A stretch of 64,000 bases of DNA, from the NCBI GenBank assembly GCA_030428835.1, contig JAUIEP010000003.1, positions 1 to 64,000 on the forward strand, written 5' to 3'. The notes beneath the pieces were generated by a model. The model did no database searches. It saw only the letters and a program-made list of their open reading frames with translations, and was not told the DNA's origin. A program made the position numbers and the translations under genes. The stretch is from Gammaproteobacteria bacterium. Lineage in GTDB: Bacteria > Pseudomonadota > Gammaproteobacteria > Pseudomonadales > Halieaceae. This document shows, piece after piece, positions 8,742 through 17,737 of this stretch. How positions within the stretch are numbered: the first letter of the stretch is position 1; every line of letters starts with the position of its first letter.

Positions 8742-10061
8742 TCAGGCGCGGGCGTTGCCGCCCGCAGCGTTGCGACGGCGCCGCGAACGACGCCTCCCCG
8801 CACCCTCGCGCTGCCCGGCCCGGGGCTTGCCCTGGCCGCCGCGGCGCTCGCCTGTACGCCGGGAGTCGCGGGCCGGCTGCTCACCCGCAGCCCTCGGCCT
8901 GCCCAGTGGTTTGCTCGCGGGCAACTCGTGGTCCGGCTCGAAGCCGTCCCAGTACTCCCGCGGCAGGTGCGCCTGAGTCAGGCGCTCGATGGCCTCGAGT
9001 TGCTTGATTTCGTCCGCCGACACCAGGGAAAAGGCACGACCGCTCGCGCCGGCACGGCCCGTGCGGCCGATGCGGTGCACATAGTCCTCCGGGACATTGG
9101 GCAGGTCGACGTTAACGACCTGGGGCAACTGCGCGATGTCGAGGCCGCGAGCCGCGATATCGGTCGCAACCAGCACCCGCAGGTCGCCTTTCTTGAACCC
9201 TGAAAGTGCGCGCGTGCGCGCGCCCTGGCTCTTGTTACCGTGGATGGCCGCCGCGTCCACGCCCGCCTTTTCAAGGTACTGCGCGAGCTGGTTGGCGCCG
9301 CGCTTGGTGCGGCTGAACACGAGGACCTGCTGCCAGTTGTTCTGCACGACCAGGTCGAGCAGCAGCGCCGCCTTGCGCTTCTTGTCTACCGGGTACACCC
9401 ACTGCTCCACGCGTTCCGCCGTCGCGTTGGGCGGAGCGACGGAAATCTCCTGCGGCTTGTGCAGGAACGTGCCGGCGAGTTCGCGGATCTCGGGCGCGAA
9501 GGTGGCGGAGAACAGCAGGTTCTGTCGCTTTTCCGGCAGCATCTTGATGATGCGCCGGATGTCGTGGATAAAGCCCATATCCAGCATGCGGTCCGCCTCA
9601 TCCAGCACCAGCACTTCCAGGCCGGAGAAATTCACCTCGCCCTGTCCGGCCAGGTCGAGCAGCCTGCCGGGTGTGGCGACGAGGATATCCACGCCGCGCC
9701 GCAGGCGGCTGATCTGCGGGTTGATTTTCACCCCGCCAAAAACTACCGCGGACCTGAACGGGAGGTGTGCGCCATACGTGGCGACGCTCTCGCCGACCTG
9801 CGCCGCCAACTCGCGTGTCGGGGTGAGGACCAGCACCCGGATGCGCTGCGACCTGCCCGCGCCGGACTCGTGCAGGCGTTGCAACAGCGGCAGCGTAAAA
9901 CCCGCGGTCTTGCCCGTGCCGGTTTGCGCCGCCGCCATGAGGTCGCGTCCTGTGAGTACCGCGGGTATCGCGGCCGACTGTATCGGTGTGGGCTGGGTGT
10001 AGCCACGCGCCTCGATGGCGCGCAGCAGTGGCTCGGCAAGACCGAGTTCGGCGAATGTCAT
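8742..10061 (-). CDS. rhlE: ATP-dependent RNA helicase, RhlE type
   Basis: A 439-residue DEAD-box helicase. Q motif GYTQPTPIQ, motif I AQTGTGKT, motif II DEAD, motif III SAT and motif [12 protein letters not shown] are all present. The C-terminal tail after about 385 is Arg/Gly-rich and basic ([10 protein letters not shown]), typical of RhlE. It unwinds structured RNA in ribosome assembly and cold adaptation. I start at MTFAELGL (10061); the ORF upstream is a GC-rich leader. Confidence 0.93.
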   Translation of the reverse strand: MTFAELGLAEPLLRAIEARGYTQPTPIQSAAIPAVLTGRDLMAAAQTGTGKTAGFTLPLLQRLHESGAGRSQRIRVLVLTPTRELAAQVGESVATYGAHLPFRSAVVFGGVKINPQISRLRRGVDILVATPGRLLDLAGQGEVNFSGLEVLVLDEADRMLDMGFIHDIRRIIKMLPEKRQNLLFSATFAPEIRELAGTFLHKPQEISVAPPNATAERVEQWVYPVDKKRKAALLLDLVVQNNWQQVLVFSRTKRGANQLAQYLEKAGVDAAAIHGNKSQGARTRALSGFKKGDLRVLVATDIAARGLDIAQLPQVVNVDLPNVPEDYVHRIGRTGRAGASGRAFSLVSADEIKQLEAIERLTQAHLPREYWDGFEPDHELPASKPLGRPRAAGEQPARDSRRTGERRGGQGKPRAGQREGAGRRRSRRRRNAAGGNARA

Positions 10062-10210
10062 GCTGGAATCTCTGCGTCGGTGGGGGCGCCGCCCGCGCGG
10101 CGGACGGCCCTGAAAAGTCGCGCATCTTACCGCCTCGATGGCGAAATAGATACGCCCACCGACATACAACTATTGCCACTCCACTTATTGCCACCACTGT
10201 GGCGGTACAC

Positions 10211-10984
10211 TCAACTCTCGACGAAGGCGCGCTCGATCACATACTCCCCCAGCTCGCCATTGCGCGACTCGCTGAAGCCCGCGTTGTCCAGCAATGGGCA
10301 GATATCGCGCAAGAGGGCCGGGCTGCCACAGATCATAAAGCGATCGTCTTCCGGGTTCGGCCGCGGCAGGCCGACATCGGCACTCAGCTTGCCGATACGC
10401 AGCAGGTCGGTCAGGCGCCCGTTGTTGTCGAACTTCTCCCGCGTCACCGTGGGGTAGTAGATGAGCTTGTCCCGCACCACGGCGCCCAGGTACTCGTCCC
10501 GCGGCAGGTGCTCGGTAATCAGCTCCCGGTAGGCGAGTTCCTCCGTGTAGCGACAACCGTGCGTCAGCACCACCTTGTCGTAGTTCTCATACAGCTCGGG
10601 GTCGCGAATCAGGCTCAGGAACGGCGCCAGTCCGGTGCCGGTGGCGATCATGTACAGGTGTTTGCCGGGCCTGAGGTGATCCGGCACCAGTGTGCCCGTG
10701 GCCTTGGAGTTGACGAGCAGCTGGTCGCCCACCTGGATGTGCTGCAACCTGGATGTCAGGGGCCCGTCGGGCACCTTGATGCTGAAGAACTCCAGCTCGT
10801 CCTCGTAGTTCGCGCTCGCCATGCTGTAGGCGCGCAGCAGCGGTCGGCCCTCGTCCTCGATGCCGATCATCGTGAAGTAGCCGTTGCGGAAGCGAAATCC
10901 GGGGTTGCGGGTGGTTTTGAAACTGAACAAGCGGTCGGTCCAGTGGTGTACCGACGTCACTTCCTCGCGCAGTAGTTCGGCCAT
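10211..10984 (-). CDS. fpr: Ferredoxin/flavodoxin--NADP+ reductase
   Basis: A 257-residue flavoprotein of the bacterial FPR class. The FAD-binding segment is RAYSMAS, the NADP-binding segment is ATGTGLAPFLS, and CGSPALL precedes a C-terminus ending FVES. The length matches E. coli and Pseudomonas Fpr (248-258). It exchanges electrons between NADPH and ferredoxin or flavodoxin for Fe-S and oxidative-stress functions. It is transcribed divergently from a LysR-type regulator, with a dyad between them, as in the Pseudomonas fprA/finR arrangement. Confidence 0.93.
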   Translation of the reverse strand: MAELLREEVTSVHHWTDRLFSFKTTRNPGFRFRNGYFTMIGIEDEGRPLLRAYSMASANYEDELEFFSIKVPDGPLTSRLQHIQVGDQLLVNSKATGTLVPDHLRPGKHLYMIATGTGLAPFLSLIRDPELYENYDKVVLTHGCRYTEELAYRELITEHLPRDEYLGAVVRDKLIYYPTVTREKFDNNGRLTDLLRIGKLSADVGLPRPNPEDDRFMICGSPALLRDICPLLDNAGFSESRNGELGEYVIERAFVES

Positions 10985-11044
10985 GGTCGGGCCTCCTGTG
11001 GCAATTGGCTCAAGGACGCAGGTTACGCCCTGTCCTTAATATGT

Positions 11045-11079
11045 AAAAACGGTTATATTCAATATATATAATCGTTTTT
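11045..11079. promoter_or_regulatory. Dyad between fpr and LysR gene, probable LysR operator
   Basis: AAAAACGGTTAT and ATAATCGTTTTT form 12-bp arms with one mismatch and an 11-bp AT-rich spacer, starting 61 bp upstream of the fpr ATG and ending 10 bp before the LysR ATG. The position and AT-richness in GC-rich surroundings fit an autoregulatory LysR site that also controls fpr. Confidence 0.6.
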
Positions 11080-11089
11080 ATGGATATCA

Positions 11090-11977
11090 ATGCGCTATTC
11101 CCTGCGCCAGCTCGAGGTCTTCCTCGCCACCGCCCGGCACGAAAACGTGACCCGGGCGGCGCAGGCGCTGGCCATGTCCCAGTCCGCTGCCTCCGGGGCC
11201 CTCAAGGAACTCGAGGGGCAGTTCGGGGTGCTGCTGTTCGACCGCGTCGGCAAGCGGCTGCAGCTCAGCGAGCTGGGCCGGCAGTTGCGCCCCCGGGCCG
11301 AGAGTTTATTGGCGCAGGCCCGCGCCTTCGAGGAGGCCCTCGCCGCCGACCACAGCGTCGGTGACCTCGAGGTCGGGGCCACCCTCACCATCGGCAATTA
11401 CCGCGCCGTGAACATGCTGGCGGACTTCCGCAGCCGCTTCCCCGGTGCGCGGGTCGCACTGCGGGTGGCGAACACCCAGAGCATCGCCGAGTCCGTTGCC
11501 CGGTTCGAGCTGGACGTCGGGCTGATCGAGGGCGAGTTCCACCACCCCGACCTCGACATCCGCCACTGGCGCGGTGACGAGCTGCTGGCATTCGCAGCGC
11601 CGGGCCACCCGCTGGCGCGGCGGCGCGCGCTGCAGGACGCGGATCTCGTCGCCCTGCCCTGGATCGTGCGCGAGACGGGCTCCGGCACGCGGCAGGCGTT
11701 TGATCGCGCGATGCACGGCATACTGACCGACCTCAATATCGAACTGGAGCTGCAACACACCGAGGCGATCAAGCGCGCCGTGGAGGCGGGGCTCGGCGTC
11801 GGCTGCCTGTCGCGCATCGCCCTGGAAGACGCCTTCAATCGCGGCTCCCTGGTACCCCTGCCCATCCGCCACCGGGACTTCTCCCGCGAGTGGTACCTCA
11901 TTACGCACCGACACAAGTACCACAGCGCCGCTGTTCGCGAGTGGCTCGCGATGTGCCAGTCGGAGTGGTTGGACTAG
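11090..11977 (+). CDS. LysR-family transcriptional regulator, probably of fpr
   Basis: A 295-residue LTTR. The N-terminal winged helix-turn-helix includes TRAAQALAMSQSAASGALKELE (recognition helix around residues 28-45), followed by the linker helix and a LysR substrate-binding domain from about 90. It resembles YeiE/FinR-type regulators. Divergent placement from fpr and the dyad in between suggest it controls fpr, as FinR does in pseudomonads. The effector is unknown. The ATG at 11090 is preferred; the ATG ten bases upstream is in another frame. Confidence 0.88.
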   Translation: MRYSLRQLEVFLATARHENVTRAAQALAMSQSAASGALKELEGQFGVLLFDRVGKRLQLSELGRQLRPRAESLLAQARAFEEALAADHSVGDLEVGATLTIGNYRAVNMLADFRSRFPGARVALRVANTQSIAESVARFELDVGLIEGEFHHPDLDIRHWRGDELLAFAAPGHPLARRRALQDADLVALPWIVRETGSGTRQAFDRAMHGILTDLNIELELQHTEAIKRAVEAGLGVGCLSRIALEDAFNRGSLVPLPIRHRDFSREWYLITHRHKYHSAAVREWLAMCQSEWLD

Positions 11978-11989
11978 CTTCGCGCGAGC

Positions 11990-12152
11990 GTTGGGCCGGG
12001 AGTTGCTTTATTGCTTAGCGGACGACGGGGTTCAGTGCTCGCTGGCTTTGGGCGAAGAGTTGGTTGAGTATCTGGCGGACCTGGGGATTCCACGGGTACG
12101 TTGGGCGGAGAGTTGGTTGAGTACCTAGCGGACGAGGGGGTTCAGCGCTCGC
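11990..12152. repeat. Three imperfect ~52-bp direct repeats
   Basis: Three related segments begin near 11990, 12048 and 12100. Each runs roughly GTTGGGCGGAGAGTTG..., a TAGCGGACGAGGGG-type core, then TTCAGCGCTCGC (cores in copies 1 and 3 are closest). They start 13 bp after the LysR stop. No reading frame spans them, so they look like non-coding repeats. Confidence 0.55.
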
Positions 12153-12184
12153 GAGAGTGGCACCCGGGCGCCACGCCATCGTGA

Positions 12185-12217
12185 AACTTTTTGCGGGCGC
12201 AAGGCCCGAAAAAAGTT
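12185..12217. repeat. 14-bp inverted repeat, long hairpin
   Basis: AACTTTTTGCGGGC-gcaag-GCCCGAAAAAAGTT has 14-bp arms with one mismatch and a 5-nt loop. The A/T tracts lie inside the stem base rather than as a U-tail after a GC stem, so I do not call it an intrinsic terminator, though it could block or stabilise transcripts on either strand. Confidence 0.5.
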
Positions 12218-12256
12218 CCCCAATAACGCGTCACCCTACCCACTTTGTGAACCTCG

Positions 12257-12321
12257 ATGTGCGGTGCCTGACACACGTTCGCGCAGACATCAGATGTGCG
12301 GTGCCTGCCACACGTTCGCGC
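12257..12321 (+). repeat. Pair of 28-bp direct repeats
   Basis: ATGTGCGGTGCCTGACACAC... (12257-12284) recurs at 12294-12321 with one mismatch; both end in GTTCGCGC. They are 9 bp apart. The internal GGTGCCTG core looks like short dispersed repeat elements common in bacterial intergenic DNA; no associated transposase is visible. Confidence 0.6.
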
Positions 12322-12355
12322 GGAACGAAGGCATTCTTAGCGCTCGATGGAAGGA

Positions 12356-12493
12356 CCCGGGCCGGGATATCTCTTCGCGTAGCCGTCAGGGAGGCACCGA
12401 GGGAATGGCGCGAGACCCCGCAGGGGGCTCGCAACTGACCGAGGGCACCGCGGAGCGGGGCCGACAGCGAGCGAAGAGATATCGCGGCCCGGG
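12356..12493. repeat. Large palindromic element with 23-bp arms, second copy at window start
   Basis: Left arm CCCGGGCCGGGATATCTCTT... (12356-12378) pairs with the right arm at 12471-12493 with one mismatch over 23 bases. Between them, almost concentric, is a second stem, GCGAGACCCC-gca-GGGGGCTCGC (12410-12432, one mismatch), and a possible GTCAG/CTGAC pair. The whole would fold into one long hairpin or cruciform. Bases from 12455 on recur at 1-120 of the window, so the element is dispersed. It fits a MITE-like or BIME-like repeat or a structured RNA; no ORF is convincing. Confidence 0.75.
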
Positions 12494-12570
12494 GCCTGGG
12501 TGGGGCTAACGACGTCAACGCCAGCGCGGCAATCGAGGCCACTGGGCCCCGGGATGCCGTACCACCGCCT

Positions 12571-12705
12571 GCGCGGGGGCGACGATGATTGGGTTCTGCT
12601 CCGAGGCGACGATGGTGGGGTTCTGCGCCGGGGCGACGATGATTGGGTTCTGCGCAGGGGCGACGATGGTGGGGTTCTGCGCGGGGGCCACGCCGGTGGG
12701 GCCGA
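12571..12705 (+). repeat. 27-bp tandem array, four units plus a decayed fifth
   Basis: Units start at 12571, 12598, 12625 and 12652, consensus GCGCNGGGGCGACGATGRTK... ending GGGTTCT, with alternating ATGATT and ATGGTG variants; a fifth, decayed unit runs 12679-12705. Because 27 is a multiple of three, all frames stay open and read as 9-residue repeats such as MIGFCAGAT, which explains the ORFs here. There are no spacers, so it is not CRISPR. It directly follows the palindromic element and ends about 70 bp before frmA. Confidence 0.85.
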
Positions 12706-12774
12706 TGTTTAAATTATTGCCGGGACTATATAAAATGTGCGCCTTCCCTTCCCACGGTACACAAGGCAGTCACC

Positions 12775-13880
<1,106 letters not shown>

Positions 13881-13881
<1 letters not shown>

Positions 13882-14714
13882 TGGAGAAGGTGGCGGAAAA
13901 CGCCTGCTTTGGCGGGCGCCAGCTGCGCTACGCGCACCATTCCGACGTGCTGTCCTGCGACATGCACTTCGCCGTCTACCTGCCGCCGCAGGCGGACAGC
14001 GGCCGGGTGCCCGTGCTGTACTGGCTGTCGGGCCTGACCTGCACGGATGAGAACTTCACCACCAAGGCCGGCGCGCAGCGCTACGCGGCGGAACACGGCA
14101 TCGCGATCGTCGCGCCGGACACCAGCCCGCGCGGCGACGACGTACCCGATGATCCCGAGGGCGCCTATGACTTCGGCCTCGGCGCGGGCTTCTATGTCAA
14201 CGCCACGCAGGCGCCCTGGTCCACCCACTACCACATGTACGACTACGTGGTGGAGGAGCTGCCCGCGCTGGTAACGCAGGCGCTGCCCCTGGACGGCGCG
14301 CGCGCGGGAATCAGCGGCCACTCGATGGGCGGTCACGGCGCGATCACGCTGGGGCTCAACAACCCCGGGCGCTACCGGAGCATCTCGGCCTTCGCACCGA
14401 TCAGTTCACCCATGCACTGCCCCTGGGGTGAAAAGGCGCTCAGCAACTACCTCGGTGCTGATCGCGAGGCCTGGAAGAAACACGACAGTGCCCAGTGCGT
14501 GCGCAACGCGGCGCAACAATTGCCGTTGCTGGTGGACCAGGGCGACGCCGACAACTTCCTCGCCGAACAACTGCAACCGGAGCGACTGGAGGCGGCGTGT
14601 ACCGAGGCGAACTACACCGCTAACCTGCGCATGCAGCCGGGCTACGACCACAGTTACTACTTTATCGCGAGTTTTATCGGCGAACACATCGCCTTTCACG
14701 CGCAGCACCTGTAA
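13881..14714 (+). CDS. frmB: S-formylglutathione hydrolase
   Basis: A 277-residue esterase-D-type alpha/beta hydrolase. The nucleophile is Ser in GHSMGGHGAI; the acid lies around DQGDADNF and the catalytic His in YDHSYYF. It hydrolyses S-formylglutathione to formate and glutathione, completing formaldehyde oxidation with frmA. The start codon shares a base with the frmA stop. Length and motifs match FghA/FrmB closely. It ends 15 bp from the convergent small membrane protein gene. Confidence 0.95.
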
Positions 14715-14729
14715 CCACGCGCTTACCGG

Positions 14730-15245
14730 TCAGGGCTTCCAGTCGCGGTGCGCGATGTGCCCCGGGCCGCCCTCCTGCTTGCGCTTGATCGCCTGGTCAC
14801 CCAGCCATTCGAACCACTCCGCCCAGGATGGCTGGTTCTGCTCCACGCGCAGATCCTCGTTCCACTGCCTGAGTTTGCGACACATGGTGGCCACGATGCC
14901 CCCGGCCAGGTCCAGCACGAGATCCATGGGCGCTATACGCCGGTAGACCAACAGGCCCATGGTCTCGAAGGAGGTACACAGACTGATGGCCGCCTGTTCC
15001 ACCTCCGGACCGCGGGCGCGAATCTCTTCGAGTGTGATGCCGTCGGGCAGCGGCTGCAGGATCGCCATGGCCCGGGCAAGTTCGTCACTGTAAAAAGTCT
15101 GCGCCAGGTTGATGGCCACCAGGTCGCGTTGCTGGCGCCGCAGGTGGCGAATCTGCACCCACCCCACGATTAAACCGGTGATGATACTGCCGGCGCCGAT
15201 GATCTCGGCAATGCCGGCCCAGGTGTCCAGACTGATTTCACCCAT
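14730..15245 (-). CDS. Small membrane protein, DUF4760-like
   Basis: A 171-residue protein with one N-terminal transmembrane helix (about 10-30, IIGAGSIITGLIVGWVQI) followed by a soluble helical domain with SFETMGLLVYRR and a Trp-rich end (WAEWFEWLGDQAI). This layout resembles DUF4760 proteins, whose function is unknown. I take MGEISLDTW (15245) as the start; the longer ORF runs antisense into the next gene. It is convergent with frmB and divergent from the Tat-like SDR gene. Confidence 0.7.
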   Translation of the reverse strand: MGEISLDTWAGIAEIIGAGSIITGLIVGWVQIRHLRRQQRDLVAINLAQTFYSDELARAMAILQPLPDGITLEEIRARGPEVEQAAISLCTSFETMGLLVYRRIAPMDLVLDLAGGIVATMCRKLRQWNEDLRVEQNQPSWAEWFEWLGDQAIKRKQEGGPGHIAHRDWKP

Positions 15246-15390
15246 GTCACCTACTCCCTGCACCTGGTCTGTCGCCAGGCGCTCTGTGCACGCGCGCAGT
15301 ATCCCCCCGGTGCCGCGCGGTCGCAAGGCAGACGCTTTACAGCGGCGGCACCCGCTACTAGTCTCAGTCGAGAAACCGCAGGAGACCACC

Positions 15391-16413
15391 ATGGATAAAC
15401 GCCTGTTGCAGCGCCGCCAACTACTTGCGCACCTCGCAACCCTGGGGGTGCTCAGTGCCCTGCCCGCCCATCTGCTGGCACAGATCATCACCCGCGAACC
15501 CGGCGAAAGCCCATTCGGCAAGCACTCCACGGCGGAGGAACTTACCGAGGGTATCGACCTGACCGGCATGACCATGGCGATCACCGGCTGCAATTCGGGG
15601 CTCGGCTTCGAGACGATGCGCGTGCTGGCCATGCGCGGCGCGCACGTGATCGGGATCGCGCGCACGCAGGAAAAGGCGGAAGTCGCCTGCGAGAGTGTGG
15701 ACGGCATGACGACGCCGGCGTTCTGCGACCTCGCCGACTGGGAATCCGTGGTGCAGTGCGCCGACACCGTGCGCGCGATGGACGTGCCGCTGGACGCGTT
15801 GATTACCAACGCCGGCATCATGGCGCTGCAGGAGCTCGAACTGGTCAACGGCGTGGAGAAGCAGTTCGCGGTCAATCACCTCGGCCACTTCATCCTGATC
15901 AACCAGCTCCGCGACACGGTGCTCGCCGCCCCCGCCGGGCGCTTCGTGGTGCTGAGTTCCGCCGCGCACACGGCGGCCGGGGACGGCATCGAGTTCGACA
16001 ACCTCGACGGCAGCCAGGGCTACGCGCCGTGGCGCGCCTACGGCGTCTCCAAGCTGGCCAACGCGCTGTGTGCGCGGGAACTTGCGGCACAGATTTCGAA
16101 CACCAACGCCACGGCGAACAGCCTGCACCCGGGCGTGATCCAGACCAACCTGGGCAAGCACATGCCCTGGTACATCCGCTTCCTGTCGAGCGCCTTCGGC
16201 TGGATTTTCATGAAGAGCATACCCGAGGGCGCGGCCACCACCTGTTACGTGGCCACGAACCCTGGTCTCGAGGGAGTGCGCGGCTACTACTTCGCGGACT
16301 GCAACGTCGGCGAGGGCACGCAATACCTGACTGACGACGCCATGGCTTCCCGGCTCTGGCAGGTGTCGGAGGAACTGACGCGGGACTATCTGCCGGCCAC
16401 GCGGCAGGCGTGA
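15391..16413 (+). CDS. Short-chain dehydrogenase with twin-arginine-like leader
   Basis: A 340-residue protein. Residues 1-31 are QRRQLL followed by a hydrophobic stretch ending HLLAQ, resembling a Tat signal, which would export a folded NAD(P) enzyme. From about 55 the SDR fold follows: TGCNSGLGFE for cofactor binding, TNAG, and YGVSK as catalytic Tyr-Lys. The body is similar to protochlorophyllide-reductase/retinol-dehydrogenase-like SDRs; the substrate is unknown. ATG 15391 has GGAG upstream. An exported SDR is unusual because periplasmic NAD(P)H is scarce, so the leader might instead be a membrane anchor. Confidence 0.85.
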   Translation: MDKRLLQRRQLLAHLATLGVLSALPAHLLAQIITREPGESPFGKHSTAEELTEGIDLTGMTMAITGCNSGLGFETMRVLAMRGAHVIGIARTQEKAEVACESVDGMTTPAFCDLADWESVVQCADTVRAMDVPLDALITNAGIMALQELELVNGVEKQFAVNHLGHFILINQLRDTVLAAPAGRFVVLSSAAHTAAGDGIEFDNLDGSQGYAPWRAYGVSKLANALCARELAAQISNTNATANSLHPGVIQTNLGKHMPWYIRFLSSAFGWIFMKSIPEGAATTCYVATNPGLEGVRGYYFADCNVGEGTQYLTDDAMASRLWQVSEELTRDYLPATRQA

Positions 16414-16473
16414 GTAACTGCCGGGGCACGCCGTCCCGGCCACGCCCCGCGCAGCGGCGAACAACTGCCCTGC

Positions 16474-17721
16474 CTACCGGGAAACGGTCTCCAGTTCGCG
16501 CAGCTGGTAGCGCAGCCACGACGACAGCCAGAAATTCTCGCTGTCCTCGAGCAGGTGCGCATGCGCCGCGCGCAGCGCCGCGTTGACGCGCGCATCGCCC
16601 GGCGATAACAGGTCGAGCAGGTGAATCGCCTCCTCCGGTTTGCCCTCCGCCAGTTTCTCTTCCGCGCGCGCCACAACGCGGTCCGGGCCTCCCGCCAGCT
16701 CCACGAGGTCGGCGTGCACCGCGCTCTGCGGCACCGCGTAGAGTTCGGTCGTTGAGCGGTGCTTGAACCAGCCCGCGTAGTTTTCCCAGATGGCGCGCAC
16801 GCTCCATGACACCTTGCCGTAACCCTGCCCCACCTCCAGCTCCGGCGGCAGCGTGATCCCGGCCATCAGGGAGTGCAGCTCCCTGCCCTCGTTCATGCCC
16901 GCGACAGTCGCGTCGTGCACGTACAGGATCGCCCCGTGCAGCGCATCGAGTTCCGACTGTATGAGGTCCGCACCCCGCACCGGGCCGTGGTGACCGTAGA
17001 GGATCATCTCGGGTTCCAGCGCGCGCACGCGCTCGACGGCGGCGGCGACAGTCAACGCGTCGCGGTAGCGATCGCCGCGTATGGTGACGAGGTTGGGGAA
17101 ATGACCGAAGGGACAGCCGAAGAGGTTGCCCGTCAGGCAGATGCGATGCTGGGGCAGCCAGACGATCAGCGAGTCGTTGGTCTCGGCGCCGGGGACTGCG
17201 ATGAGTTCTACCTCGAGGCCACCCAGCGTGAAGCGGTACTCGCCCTCGAACAGGATGTCCGGTGTGGGCGCATCCTGCGTGGGATAGTCCGTGTAGCCGG
17301 CGGCGCCGTAGTGCTCGAACGCGGCGGCGAACTTCTCGGCGAAGGCGAAGGCGGATCGATTGGTGCGGAAGTTCGCCAGGCGCGCGTCGTACGCCTGGTG
17401 CTCAGGGTTGTACGCCGTGGCCACCACCTTGAGGCCGGGATGCTGTTCGCGCAGCCACGCGGTTCCGCCCACGTGATCGACGTGGCCCTGGGTGAAGACC
17501 AGGTAGCGCACCGGGTCGGCACTGAAACTGTCGAAGTTGCGCTTGATGACCGGCGCCTCGATGCCCATACCGGCATTAACCTGGATATTGCCGTCGCTGG
17601 TCTGCAACAGGTAACTGTTGGAGAAAGCCTCCGACAGCACGATAAAGTCGTTGATGCGCTCGCCGCCGAACGCGGCGGGATTCGGTTCTACAGGGCGGCT
17701 CTTGTACAGAGGTGTTCTCAT
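16474..17721 (-). CDS. MBL-fold alkylsulfatase-like hydrolase, variant zinc motif
   Basis: A 415-residue protein. Residues 40-270 are a metallo-beta-lactamase fold; 270-410 resemble the alkyl-sulfatase dimerisation region (YVHDATVAGMNEG, WENYAGWFKH, VELAGG). This points to the SdsA1/BDS1 group, which removes sulfate from alkyl sulfates. The zinc motif, normally THxHxDH, reads TQGHVDH, with Gln78 replacing the first His. No signal peptide is visible. It is 16 bp downstream of a sulfotransferase on the same strand, so the pair may add and remove sulfate on one substrate or act in sequence. Confidence 0.82.
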   Translation of the reverse strand: MRTPLYKSRPVEPNPAAFGGERINDFIVLSEAFSNSYLLQTSDGNIQVNAGMGIEAPVIKRNFDSFSADPVRYLVFTQGHVDHVGGTAWLREQHPGLKVVATAYNPEHQAYDARLANFRTNRSAFAFAEKFAAAFEHYGAAGYTDYPTQDAPTPDILFEGEYRFTLGGLEVELIAVPGAETNDSLIVWLPQHRICLTGNLFGCPFGHFPNLVTIRGDRYRDALTVAAAVERVRALEPEMILYGHHGPVRGADLIQSELDALHGAILYVHDATVAGMNEGRELHSLMAGITLPPELEVGQGYGKVSWSVRAIWENYAGWFKHRSTTELYAVPQSAVHADLVELAGGPDRVVARAEEKLAEGKPEEAIHLLDLLSPGDARVNAALRAAHAHLLEDSENFWLSSWLRYQLRELETVSR

Positions 17722-17737
17722 GGTTGTGTCCCGGCAG

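Noticed and set aside
12185-12217. Intrinsic terminator
   Set aside because: A/T tracts are inside the stem; no U-tail follows the GC part on either strand.
12571-12705. Possible CRISPR array
   Set aside because: Units are directly adjacent with no spacers, and no cas genes are in the window.
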